Shown here: one piece after another, positions 1 through 6,487 of the stretch | How positions within the stretch are numbered: the stretch's first letter is position 1 | Layout of the letters: every line of letters starts with the position of its first letter | Assembly (NCBI GenBank): GCA_049600855.1 | Contig: JBMYQA010000216.1 | Span: 1-10,499 of the forward strand | DNA from: JBMYQA01 sp049600855 | GTDB lineage: Bacteria; Bacteroidota; Bacteroidia; Cytophagales; Flammeovirgaceae | DNA: 10,499 nucleotides | Direction of reading: 5' to 3' | Position numbers and translations under genes: made by a program | Notes under the pieces: generated by a model | Database searches by the model: none | Told to the model about the DNA's origin: nothing | Seen by the model: the letters and a program-made list of their open reading frames with translations, nothing else

Positions 1-1
1 A

Positions 2-343
2 GAAAATGGTGCGATGCGAGCGCCTGATGCAGCTTGGATGAGCAATGAGCGGTGGCAGTCATTAACAAAAGAAGAACGACTCAAATTTCCCCCAATCTGT
101 CCAGAGTTTGTGATTGAACTGAAATCTTATACCGATTCCATCAGCAGTCTCCAAAAAAAGATGCTTGAATGGATAGATAACGGTTGCCAATTGGCTTGGC
201 TTATAGATCCTGAGCGCGAAAAGGTATATAGTTATGATGCGGAAGGCAATATCGCTGTGGTAGAATCTTTCGATTTGTATGTGAGTGGCGAACCAATATT
301 GCCCAATTTTAAACTTGAACTCCAAAGTTTGAGAGTCGATTAA
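2..343 (+). CDS. Uma2 family nuclease-like protein (5' truncated by window edge)
   Basis: The frame is open to the left edge and reads ENGAMRAPDAAWMSNERW, so the ATG at 14 is internal and the gene starts before the window. About 113 C-terminal residues are present, against roughly 180-200 in complete Uma2 (DUF820) proteins. Visible family marks, counted from the Met at 14, are the R-x-PD-x-A-W-x-S-x-E-R-W segment (PD at 4-5), the E-x-K pair in FVIELKS (E35, K37), and the stretch LQKKMLEWIDNGCQLAWLID (46-65). These fit the PD-(D/E)XK nuclease core. The family is abundant in cyanobacteria and some Bacteroidota and is often annotated as a restriction endonuclease-like protein, but its biological role is poorly established. 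No partner is visible. It converges on the lipoprotein gene at 362, with a small hairpin spanning both stop codons. Family assignment is confident; function is not. Confidence 0.85.
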   Translation, partial: ENGAMRAPDAAWMSNERWQSLTKEERLKFPPICPEFVIELKSYTDSISSLQKKMLEWIDNGCQLAWLIDPEREKVYSYDAEGNIAVVESFDLYVSGEPILPNFKLELQSLRVD

Positions 344-365
344 TACTTCGATTACAAAGTATTAA
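340..365. terminator. Hairpin spanning two convergent stop codons
   Basis: A perfect 9-bp inverted repeat, TTAATACTT at 340-348 and AAGTATTAA at 357-365, encloses an 8-base loop. It contains the TAA of the Uma2 gene (341-343) and the TAA of the opposing lipoprotein gene (362-364). The stem is AT-rich and lacks a proper T-run on either side, so termination activity is inferred mainly from its position between convergent genes. Confidence 0.4.
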
Positions 366-1165
366 CCCTTTGGCGCTTTTCCCACTTTAATTAAACTTTC
401 GAGGTATTGCTTTTTTAAGGAATCCAAGTAGCTATCTGGGAATAGCTGATAAGCGGGTTGATCCGCTAAAATATCAATTCCCCAAATAACTGTCTGATCG
501 TGTTCCGTAAACTTCTTATCTCGATTACTGTCTTTTCGTGTAGTCATCACTAAAAGTGAATTATTCTTCGGAAAACCCCAATTAATAACATCATAATTTT
601 TAGGACTCAATTGTCGCAGGTTTTTCCCCATCAAATCAGTACGATACAAATACGTCGGATCTTTATACGTCAGCAACCCGTCCGCTGTGAAGTCATCATG
701 AATGACTTCAAAAAATAGAAATTGTTGGCTAGCTGAATTGGGCTCCTTTTTAACTTCTTCAGTTGCATATTCATCTTCAAATAAATCAGAAGTAGTTGGC
801 AATGAGGTCGTTCCTAAATAGGATTTCTCAATAACCTGCTGATTCTGTTGGAATAGGGTGTGGTATTTTTGAGTTACGGTATTGTAAAAGAGCATGTTCC
901 AATCTCTGGAATAACTCTTCTCATAACTGTAACTATCAGACGTTCGAGTCTCATAGGTAATTTCATCGAGTTTTAGGTAATAAGCGATGTAATCATTAGC
1001 AGGAATATTATAAACTTGACTGAGTTGTAACTCATAAGATGCTTGCATAACATTGACTAAACTATCTTTTTGCTGTTGATTTTGAACGGTATGAGCTGGT
1101 TTTTCATAATTAGAAGAACAGGACAAGGCAACGATGGCTAACAAAATAAAGAGGAATTGTTTCAT
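362..1165 (-). CDS. Putative lipoprotein with two EF-hand-like loops
   Basis: A 267-residue protein. The N-terminus MKQFLFILLAIVALSC is a textbook lipoprotein signal, with lipobox ALSC and lipidated Cys16, so the product should be membrane-anchored and periplasmic or outer-membrane facing. The start fits because the charged region is short and the hydrophobic core follows directly. The mature part is polar and largely beta-like. Two twelve-residue stretches match the EF-hand/dockerin calcium-loop spacing: residues 158-169 (DFTADGLLTYKD; acidic or oxygen ligands at 158, 160, 162, 166, 169) and 212-223 (DSNRDKKFTEHD; ligands at 212, 214, 216, 223). The intervening YLYRTDLMGKNLRQLSP looks like a beta-propeller or TolB-like strand pair. 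I know no named family for it. It is alone on its strand; the neighbour at 1449 is divergent. Calcium binding is inferred from spacing only. Confidence 0.8.
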   Translation of the reverse strand: MKQFLFILLAIVALSCSSNYEKPAHTVQNQQQKDSLVNVMQASYELQLSQVYNIPANDYIAYYLKLDEITYETRTSDSYSYEKSYSRDWNMLFYNTVTQKYHTLFQQNQQVIEKSYLGTTSLPTTSDLFEDEYATEEVKKEPNSASQQFLFFEVIHDDFTADGLLTYKDPTYLYRTDLMGKNLRQLSPKNYDVINWGFPKNNSLLVMTTRKDSNRDKKFTEHDQTVIWGIDILADQPAYQLFPDSYLDSLKKQYLESLIKVGKAPKG

Positions 1166-1448
1166 AAGTGTTTTTTGTGATGAGAAACCAAAAGCTTCAA
1201 TATATAACTAGCAGTTCGTAAACTAAACGATCTTGCATAAAAAATTGGGTAGGCGAACAAGTTTCTAATGATTACCTGCGTTTGGTAAATAGAGTAACAA
1301 TTGTATGAATGGTAATAAATGTAAAGAAATACGTTAAGAAAATGACTTTTCTATATATTTAGATTATAAAAGCCCAATTTGGTTCCTACATACATTTATT
1401 TGGACACTCATTTACTACCTACACTTTTATTAATTATTTAGTTATAGA
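1166..1448. other. Divergent intergenic region
   Basis: These 283 AT-rich bases lie between the divergent lipoprotein and 73-residue genes and must hold both promoters if both are expressed. I find only one-mismatch versions of TAnnTTTG (for example TACAATTG on the minus strand and TATATTTA and TACATTTA on the plus strand), none with a well-placed TTG box, so no promoter is called. No RNA gene or convincing ORF is seen. Confidence 0.4.
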
Positions 1449-1670
1449 ATGGACACTGTAAAAAGATTAGAGCAAGAAAATCGCTCCTTCAAAAAGTTTC
1501 TCTCCATGGATTTCCAGTACTCACTTTTCTACATTAAGAGTGCAAGCGACCAACTTAAGCAATCTGAAACCATGGACCCTCGCCACCAAGCTGAGCTGTT
1601 ACAAGGAATTTCTTTGGCAATTGACAAATCCATCCAGATTATGGAAGAGGTGAATGCAGTTAATAAATAA
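1449..1670 (+). CDS. Small helical protein resembling a lone HisKA/DHp hairpin
   Basis: A 73-residue protein without signal peptide or membrane segment, predicted to be almost wholly helical and cytoplasmic. The order of segments resembles the dimerisation/phosphoacceptor hairpin of histidine kinases: a coiled-coil-like lead-in (VKRLEQENRSFKKFLSM, 4-20), a first helix with YSLFYIKSASDQLKQ (24-38), a short turn (SETMDPRH) and a second helix (QAELLQGISLAIDKSIQIMEEV, 47-68). The usual S-H-E/D-L-R/K-x-P-L phosphoacceptor box is absent: the corresponding stretch reads DFQYSLFYIK and has no histidine. No ATPase domain follows; the frame stops at 1670 before a strong inverted repeat. It could be an unrelated small helical protein. 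That it is a real gene is supported by a clean frame, an isolated position with its own upstream region, and a hairpin at its 3' end. The function is unknown. Confidence 0.6.
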   Translation: MDTVKRLEQENRSFKKFLSMDFQYSLFYIKSASDQLKQSETMDPRHQAELLQGISLAIDKSIQIMEEVNAVNK

Positions 1671-1679
1671 CGACTTGTT

Positions 1680-1727
1680 GTATCAAACAGAAGTAAGCTT
1701 TACCGTTAGTTTACTTCTGTTTGATAC
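1680..1727. terminator. Perfect 17-bp inverted repeat between convergent genes
   Basis: GTATCAAACAGAAGTAA at 1680-1696 is exactly complementary to TTACTTCTGTTTGATAC at 1711-1727. The stem can extend inward by a G-T wobble and two more pairs, leaving about an 8-base loop. It sits 9 bases after the stop of the small gene and 8 bases past the stop of the opposing amidohydrolase, the usual place for a bidirectional terminator. No long T-run follows on either strand. Confidence 0.7.
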
Positions 1728-1735
1728 CTAACACC

Positions 1736-3421
1736 TTATTCTGTTCCAAATACTTGTTCTCCACCAATATACGTAGCAAGTACTTTTACCGCTCGCAACT
1801 GATTTTGATCGGTTTCCATAATATCCTGATCTAAGATTACAAAGTCAGCTTTTTTACCGACTTCAATACTGCCCGTTTCTTGCTCTTGGAAACAAGAATA
1901 AGCCGCCCAATCCGTCATAGCGCGAAGTGCATTTTTGCGATCAATGGCATTTTCCATCTGAAAACCTCCTTCTGGATATTGTTCGGCATCTTGGCGAGCA
2001 ACCGCTGCATGAAAACCAAAAAGAGGATTGACGGCCTCTACAGGGAAATCACTGCCAAAGGCAATTACTTCATTTTGTTCCATCAACTGTTTGAAGGCAT
2101 AAGCAGTGGCAATACGATCTTCTCCTAAACGATCGCCTGCCCAGTACATATCAGAGGTGCAGTGTGTCGGCTGAACAGATGGAATCACATTAAACTTCTT
2201 GAATTTAGCGAGGTCATCAGGATGAACGACTTGAGCATGTTCAATGCGCCAACGTGCATCGTTGTTTTCACCAAGAAGCTTCCCATAAATGTCAAGCGTC
2301 AATCGGTTAGCAGAGTCGCCAATACAATGCGTATTTACTTGAAAGCCTTTGGCATGTGCCTCAGTCATGAGTTCTTCCAACGCTTCAGGGCTCGAAAGTA
2401 AGAAGCCACTGTTACCCAAATCATCGCTATACGGATGCAATAAACAAGCACCTCGTGAACCTAAAGCACCATCTGCATAAATTTTAAACGACCGAACGCT
2501 TAAACGATCTGTTTTTACAAATCCATTGGCGAGGTAATAATCTTTGTCAATGGGATCAATCATCGCATTGATTCGAACTTTGAGTTGGCCGCTCTGCTGC
2601 ATTTGATCAATTTTGTCAATCACTTTTTTAGGAAGACCAGCATCAACCATAGAAGTTAACCCTTTAGCCACACAAGCTTCTTGAGCAGCCAATAGAATGG
2701 AAGTCATTTCCTCATCAGAAGGTTTGGGGATGACTTTATTGACTAAATCTACTGCATTGTCAATCAAAATCCCTGTGGGTTTACCGTTTTCCAGCATGAC
2801 TTTTCCGCCATTCACTTGGGTTGTAGCAGTGATATTTGCTAATTCCAATGCTTTTTGATTCACTAACGCGGCATGACCATCAATTCGAGTTAAGAAAACA
2901 GGCTTATTTGGAAATTGTTCATCCAATTTTTCTTTGGTAGGGAAGGCTTTATTTTCCCAATCATTTTGATCCCATCCTCTGCCTTGAAGCCAAACTGCTT
3001 GTGGGTTGTTATCGGCAAAAGCTTTGACTTTGTTGATCACGTCTTCGTAAGAAGTGGTGCCCACTAAATCAGCAGATTTTAACTTTTGACCTAATCCATA
3101 AAAATGACAATGCGCATCATATAAACCAGGAAATACAAATCCCTCTTTCAGCTCCAGTGTTTTAGCTGCTTGATAGTTGCTCTTCATCTCATCGGCTGTA
3201 CCTACAGCGATAAAAAGCCCGTCTTTTATGGCAAATGCCTCTTTTTTGCTAAATGCTTGATCTACCGTATAAGTAGATTGAGTCAGTACAATTAAATCAG
3301 CTTCTTGTTTGGGAGTACAAGCCGTGAAGAGTACAAAAAGGATAAGCGAGAGATTAGTCGACCAATACAGATTCTTTTTGAGGAACTGAGTGCGGTGTTG
3401 ATTGAAGAGATTTAGGAGCAT
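1736..3421 (-). CDS. YtcJ-type amidohydrolase lipoprotein
   Basis: A 561-residue member of the amidohydrolase 3 (YtcJ-like) branch of the metal-dependent amidohydrolase superfamily. Metal-site and core motifs are complete: DAHCHF (His104, His106), DGHAALVN (181-188), SFKIYADGALGSRG with the probable bridging Lys313, NTHCIGD (His365), RIEHAQ (His395) and FGSDFPV (Asp458). The C-terminal GSIEVGKKADFVILD is the usual return to the small beta-sandwich domain. The N-terminus has a hydrophobic run ending LFTAC, so Cys35 is the probable lipidation site and the enzyme acts outside the cytoplasm; substrate is unknown (hydrolysis of an amide or related bond is expected). The 23-residue stretch before the hydrophobic core is long for a lipoprotein signal, but there is no ATG, GTG or TTG between codon 1 and the lipobox. 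Its first 68 bases overlap the upstream membrane-protein gene, implying co-transcription and probably translational coupling. Confidence 0.9.
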   Translation of the reverse strand: MLLNLFNQHRTQFLKKNLYWSTNLSLILFVLFTACTPKQEADLIVLTQSTYTVDQAFSKKEAFAIKDGLFIAVGTADEMKSNYQAAKTLELKEGFVFPGLYDAHCHFYGLGQKLKSADLVGTTSYEDVINKVKAFADNNPQAVWLQGRGWDQNDWENKAFPTKEKLDEQFPNKPVFLTRIDGHAALVNQKALELANITATTQVNGGKVMLENGKPTGILIDNAVDLVNKVIPKPSDEEMTSILLAAQEACVAKGLTSMVDAGLPKKVIDKIDQMQQSGQLKVRINAMIDPIDKDYYLANGFVKTDRLSVRSFKIYADGALGSRGACLLHPYSDDLGNSGFLLSSPEALEELMTEAHAKGFQVNTHCIGDSANRLTLDIYGKLLGENNDARWRIEHAQVVHPDDLAKFKKFNVIPSVQPTHCTSDMYWAGDRLGEDRIATAYAFKQLMEQNEVIAFGSDFPVEAVNPLFGFHAAVARQDAEQYPEGGFQMENAIDRKNALRAMTDWAAYSCFQEQETGSIEVGKKADFVILDQDIMETDQNQLRAVKVLATYIGGEQVFGTE

Positions 3422-4118
3422 GTTGTAAGAGTTTTTTTAGCGTAAAAGCAATGGTTGAGGCCACTAGCACACAACAGATGAGCCAACCGACCATGCCAAA
3501 GTTAGCCAATTGATTGGGATATGCTAGTTTTTGTGAAATTGCCACGCCAAGATGAACGCCTAACGAGCCGCCAATTAATCCTCCAACAACTCTTCCGAGT
3601 TCAGGAATCACAATATTCCGTTTGGGGTTGATGGGAGACGTATAAATTCGGTAACCAAGTAAGCAGAGTACAATAATCACAAAGGCGATGCCTAACCAAC
3701 CTTTTTGTTTCATCTGTTGATTAATGACAGCATTGGTTTTTCCTGCTCCTGCAATAATTTTTCGATTAACCTCTTCGGGGGTAATCGCTTGATCTCCTCG
3801 TACCTTATTGAATAACCAAGTATAGCTTGGCCCTAATTTATTATTATATTTTTTTAGGTTACGTTGTTCCGCCCAGCTCTTATCTAAATACCCTCCCTTT
3901 TCTCGGGTCTCGGATTTTAAGCGATTTCGCTGATCGACAGCCCAACGGGTAACTTGTTCTAAATCTTCTCCCAAGGCTAATTTTTTATGGGCTACGTCTG
4001 GAATTTTACTGACACTATCAATATAAGCTTGCCTCAGATGGCTTGAGTTAATGAGTAAGAGTCCGTTATAAGCTAAAATTGGGATAATGACGCTGATCAA
4101 AATAGTTTTTAGTCGCAT
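3354..4118 (-). CDS. Unrecognised four-helix membrane protein
   Basis: A 254-residue protein I do not recognise. Hydrophobic segments lie at about 5-23, 140-157, 175-196 and 205-227. The first is followed by a roughly 110-residue polar, Lys/Arg-rich extracytoplasmic or cytoplasmic domain (residues 28-138, including WAEQRNLKKYNNKLGPSYTW). The third segment is glycine-rich (GRVVGGLIGGSLGVHLGVAI), suggesting tight helix packing. The tail after 230 is polar and is encoded by DNA that also encodes the signal peptide of the amidohydrolase. AAGGAG lies only one base from the ATG (AAGGAGTATG), unusually close for a Shine-Dalgarno site. A Bacteroidota promoter lies 31 bases upstream, so this is the first gene of a two-gene operon with the lipoprotein amidohydrolase. 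A role in the same envelope process is possible, but the sequence does not show it. Confidence 0.75.
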   Translation of the reverse strand: MRLKTILISVIIPILAYNGLLLINSSHLRQAYIDSVSKIPDVAHKKLALGEDLEQVTRWAVDQRNRLKSETREKGGYLDKSWAEQRNLKKYNNKLGPSYTWLFNKVRGDQAITPEEVNRKIIAGAGKTNAVINQQMKQKGWLGIAFVIIVLCLLGYRIYTSPINPKRNIVIPELGRVVGGLIGGSLGVHLGVAISQKLAYPNQLANFGMVGWLICCVLVASTIAFTLKKLLQHAPKSLQSTPHSVPQKESVLVD

Positions 4119-4148
4119 ACTCCTTACTGGTTTGGTCTAAGGTGGATG

Positions 4149-4175
4149 CAAAGGTATATTTCCTCAAAAAAACAA
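4149..4175 (-). promoter_or_regulatory. Bacteroidota-type promoter of the membrane protein-amidohydrolase operon
   Basis: On the minus strand TACCTTTG (4156 down to 4149) matches the -7 consensus TAnnTTTG exactly. A TTG at 4175-4173 begins 19 bases upstream, close to the usual -33 position. Transcription should start near 4142, giving a leader of roughly 25 bases before the ATG at 4118. Confidence 0.65.
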
Positions 4176-4341
4176 GCACTTAAAAATGATATTTTCTTGA
4201 AGTTTGAAGCGGCTAAACTCCTGATTGTGTGAATTTTCTAATCTCAGTTAGTATTATATTCAGTTGATTGGAATGATTAGATTAACGGACAGCGTGAGTT
4301 TTTATGTGGTTTTTGGGCTGCGCAATTAGACAGCGAAACCG
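4176..4341. other. Non-coding stretch without recognised content
   Basis: Between the operon promoter and the possible gene remnant I see AT-rich sequence without a convincing ORF or RNA gene. A 7-bp inverted repeat (GCGCAAT at 4320-4326, ATTGCGC at 4344-4350, 17-base loop) lies at its left-facing end. It could mark the 3' end of minus-strand transcription but has no T-run. Confidence 0.35.
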
Positions 4342-4464
4342 TTATTGCGCTTTAAAGTAGATGTCTACGTATTTGGCTTCATCATCATTAGGATCATCAA
4401 TTACAACAACGAGCTGTTCGGAGGTCAGTTGTTTAATTTGGAGGTGTAAGGTTGCTGGACTTGC
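4342..4464 (-). pseudogene. Possible 3' gene remnant downstream of the LytTR gene
   Basis: An open stretch of 40 codons ending in TAA has no ATG, GTG or TTG start; an in-frame stop at 4465-4467 bounds it upstream. Part of the translation, LTSEQLVVVIDDPNDDEAKY followed by VDIYFKAQ, looks protein-like rather than random. Its 5' part overlaps the end of the LytTR gene in the +1 frame, so a single frameshift would append this tail to the LytTR protein. It may be the decayed end of a small gene, a frameshifted extension of the regulator, or chance. Confidence 0.3.
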
Positions 4465-5284
4465 TTATTTCGGAAGTATAGCGGTGAGAAACAGGAATCT
4501 TTTTGTTTGGATAGGCGCGTAGTTCTAGTAGCAGTCCTTTTCCTTTTTTGTGTTGTGCTACAATGTTTAATTGATTTACCATAAATGAGCGGTGGCAGCG
4601 GACTATCGGAAGCTTTTCTAGTGCTGCTGAAAGGTTCTTGAGAGAGTTTCTGAGGAGGTAAGTGCAGATTTGTTCATTATTCAGGTAATGGATTTCCACA
4701 TAATTATCGCTTGATTCTAGGTAAAGGATATCGGAGAGTTTCAGTTGGATTTTTTCTTTGCCAAATTCATCTAAAAAAGGAATGAGTTGATGTGGTGAAG
4801 GTTCATGTTCAGCCAATTTTTGTTGCATGGAGGAAAGGCTTTTACCTTTATGTATGGTATTCAATAAAAAGAGACTACTAAAATAGGGAGGAGCCATGAG
4901 TAAGATACAGCCTATCGTATTTTCGAACCAATCGTTAAATAACGTATCTATAATGCCTTTGTCCCAAAAACTTAAACCAAACCAAATGCTACCAATAGCG
5001 AGGCATTCCAAGCAAAACCACCCTAATATGCCCCACATCGAAAATTGTTGGATGTGAAAGAACTTTCTTAAACCAAATTGGGAAAAAATCAAGAAAATAC
5101 TTGCTACAATCACGGCTTGTGTCATTTCTAAAAATACCTCAAAAGGAGTCGAGGCATTTTGAGAATAAAGCTCAAAAGGTTCATATACATTGATAAACAG
5201 GAAGGTAAGTATACTGGTTAGTAAAATGTGGTACCAACGCGATTTAGCACTTTGTAGGGTTTGTATGTTAATTAGCTCTTGCAT
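4433..5284 (-). CDS. Membrane-bound LytTR-family transcriptional regulator
   Basis: A 283-residue protein with four predicted membrane helices (about 18-35, 52-70, 85-105, 122-142), a short linker and a C-terminal LytTR DNA-binding domain (about 170-274). LytTR marks are KIQLKLSDILYLESSDNYVE (178-197), the central YLLRNSLKNLSAALEKLP (209-226), the conserved VRCHRSFMVNQLNIV (228-242) and KKIPVSHRYTSEI (261-273). There is no receiver domain, so it is not a classical LytR response regulator. It belongs to the TM-LytTR arrangement common in Bacteroidota, in which the membrane part presumably senses the signal or binds a partner. No histidine kinase gene is adjacent. A hairpin terminator separates it from panB upstream on the same strand. 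Downstream, the +1 frame stays open into a protein-like tail, so the C-terminus SSNLTPPN could be the product of a frameshift. Target genes are unknown. Confidence 0.88.
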   Translation of the reverse strand: MQELINIQTLQSAKSRWYHILLTSILTFLFINVYEPFELYSQNASTPFEVFLEMTQAVIVASIFLIFSQFGLRKFFHIQQFSMWGILGWFCLECLAIGSIWFGLSFWDKGIIDTLFNDWFENTIGCILLMAPPYFSSLFLLNTIHKGKSLSSMQQKLAEHEPSPHQLIPFLDEFGKEKIQLKLSDILYLESSDNYVEIHYLNNEQICTYLLRNSLKNLSAALEKLPIVRCHRSFMVNQLNIVAQHKKGKGLLLELRAYPNKKIPVSHRYTSEISKSSNLTPPN

Positions 5285-5315
5285 CTTGAGCTCTAAAATA
5301 TAAACTCTTCTACGA

Positions 5316-5344
5316 AAGGCATGAAATATTTTGTTTCATGCCTT
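5316..5344 (-). terminator. Hairpin terminator after panB
   Basis: AAGGCATGAAA at 5316-5326 pairs perfectly with TTTCATGCCTT at 5334-5344 across a 7-base loop. It lies 39 bases past the panB stop and 32 bases before the LytTR start. Only three Ts follow on the minus strand, so it may be a partial terminator or attenuator, but it argues against simple co-transcription of the two genes. Confidence 0.6.
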
Positions 5345-5382
5345 ATAAATTTAATAAACACTAATAATCGCTTAAAAAGTGC

Positions 5383-6204
5383 TTACTGGTAACATTCTCG
5401 TTCGTTGGGGAAGTCAACCGCTTTTACATCTTTAATGTAATTTTTAACTGCATCGGTCATTACCTCAGCCAAATCGACGTATCTGCGTAAAAATCGAGGG
5501 TTAAACTCTTTATTAATTCCGAGCATGTCGTGTACTACCAATACTTGGCCGTCAACACCAGCTCCAGCACCAATCCCAATCACAGGAATGTCTAAGGTAT
5601 CGGCTACTCGTTTAGCGAGTGGAGCTGGAATTTTTTCGAGTACAATGGCATAACAACCACAATCTTGTAAGATTTGAGCATCTTCAATCAATTTTATTGC
5701 TTCTGCCTCTTCGCGAGCGCGTACGGTATAGGTTCCAAACTTGTAGATACTTTGTGGTGTTAAGCCTAAATGTCCCATTACTGGAATTCCAGCAGTGAGT
5801 ATGCGTTCTACCGATTCTCGAATCTCTGCGCCTCCTTCCATTTTTACGCTATGTGCGCCAGACTCTTTCATGATTCGGATTGCTGAGCGTAATGCCTCAG
5901 AAGAATTGCCCTGATAACAACCGAAAGGCAAGTCTACCACTACAAATGCGCGCGTTACTCCTTTAATGACAGAAGTGGCGTGGTAAATCATTTGATCAAG
6001 CGTAATGGGAAGTGTGGTTTCATTTCCTGCCATTACATTAGAAGCAGAATCTCCTACCAATAATACATCGATACCTGCTTCATCTAAGATTTTAGCCATA
6101 GAATAATCGTAGGCCGTCAACATGGAAATTTTTTCTCCACGATTTTTCATCTCTTGAAGCTGATGGGTCGTGACACGCTTAATACTTGTATTATGAACTG
6201 ACAT
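5383..6204 (-). CDS. panB: 3-methyl-2-oxobutanoate hydroxymethyltransferase
   Basis: PanB transfers a hydroxymethyl group from 5,10-methylene-tetrahydrofolate to 2-oxoisovalerate to make ketopantoate, the first committed step of pantothenate and CoA synthesis, in the cytoplasm. The TIM-barrel fold and active site are intact in the 273-residue product: LLVGDSASNVMAGNETTLPI with metal ligand Asp52, VVVDLPFG with Asp91, VKMEGG with Lys121, VMGHLGLTPQS (142-152), VLEKIP with catalytic Glu190, and IPVIGIGAG (206-214). The frame opens 14 codons earlier at 6246, but I choose the internal ATG at 6204 because family members begin about there (MSVHNTSIKRVTTHQLQEMK) and the extra residues MAFPIINNTHKPGN look non-conserved. 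No other pantothenate gene is adjacent. A MITE-like element sits about 145 bases upstream and might separate the gene from a more distant promoter. Confidence 0.97.
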   Translation of the reverse strand: MSVHNTSIKRVTTHQLQEMKNRGEKISMLTAYDYSMAKILDEAGIDVLLVGDSASNVMAGNETTLPITLDQMIYHATSVIKGVTRAFVVVDLPFGCYQGNSSEALRSAIRIMKESGAHSVKMEGGAEIRESVERILTAGIPVMGHLGLTPQSIYKFGTYTVRAREEAEAIKLIEDAQILQDCGCYAIVLEKIPAPLAKRVADTLDIPVIGIGAGAGVDGQVLVVHDMLGINKEFNPRFLRRYVDLAEVMTDAVKNYIKDVKAVDFPNERECYQ

Positions 6205-6348
6205 GTTACCAGGTTTATGGGTGTTATTGATTATGGGGAAAGCCAACTGTAAAAATGTAAGTGCTTAAGGCTAAATAGGTTATGCTAATTTTTCAACTGG
6301 TTCGACAAGTCAAAACAGGAAATGAAAAAGACGAGAAAATTTGATTAA

Positions 6349-6487
6349 GGGCCTGTTTGGAAATATATTCTTGATTTTTTTAGGCGACTTTTTCCACCTA
6401 TTTTCGTTACTAAACTCCGCCTTTAGCGCCTCAACAGCTAGAAAAATTCATGCTAAAAAAAATCACGACTCATTTCAAAACAGTCTC
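6349..6487. mobile_element. MITE-like element with imperfect terminal inverted repeats
   Basis: The left end GGGCCTGTTTGGAAAT (6349-6364) and the reverse complement of the right end, GAGACTGTTTTGAAAT (6487-6472), agree at 13 of 16 positions. Similarity continues inward for about 50 bases, both arms sharing a TGATTTTTTT run followed by AG, GA and TTTTTC, so the 139-bp unit can fold on itself. It is flanked by TAA on both sides (6346-6348 and 6488-6490); an alternative reading gives a 5-base TAAGG duplication with the element starting at 6351. It has no ORF of useful size. Ends of this kind with a three-base TNA duplication recall the IS1031 group of the IS5 family, so a non-autonomous derivative is the best guess. 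It is non-coding and lies between panB and the WD40-OmpA gene. Confidence 0.6.

Noticed and set aside
4320..4350. 7-bp inverted repeat GCGCAAT/ATTGCGC as a LytTR gene terminator
   Set aside because: The stem is short, the loop is 17 bases and there is no T-run; it is kept only as a remark in the non-coding entry.
6205..6246. Upstream in-frame ATG for panB
   Set aside because: The extra 14 residues are not typical of PanB, and the family N-terminus aligns with the ATG at 6204.
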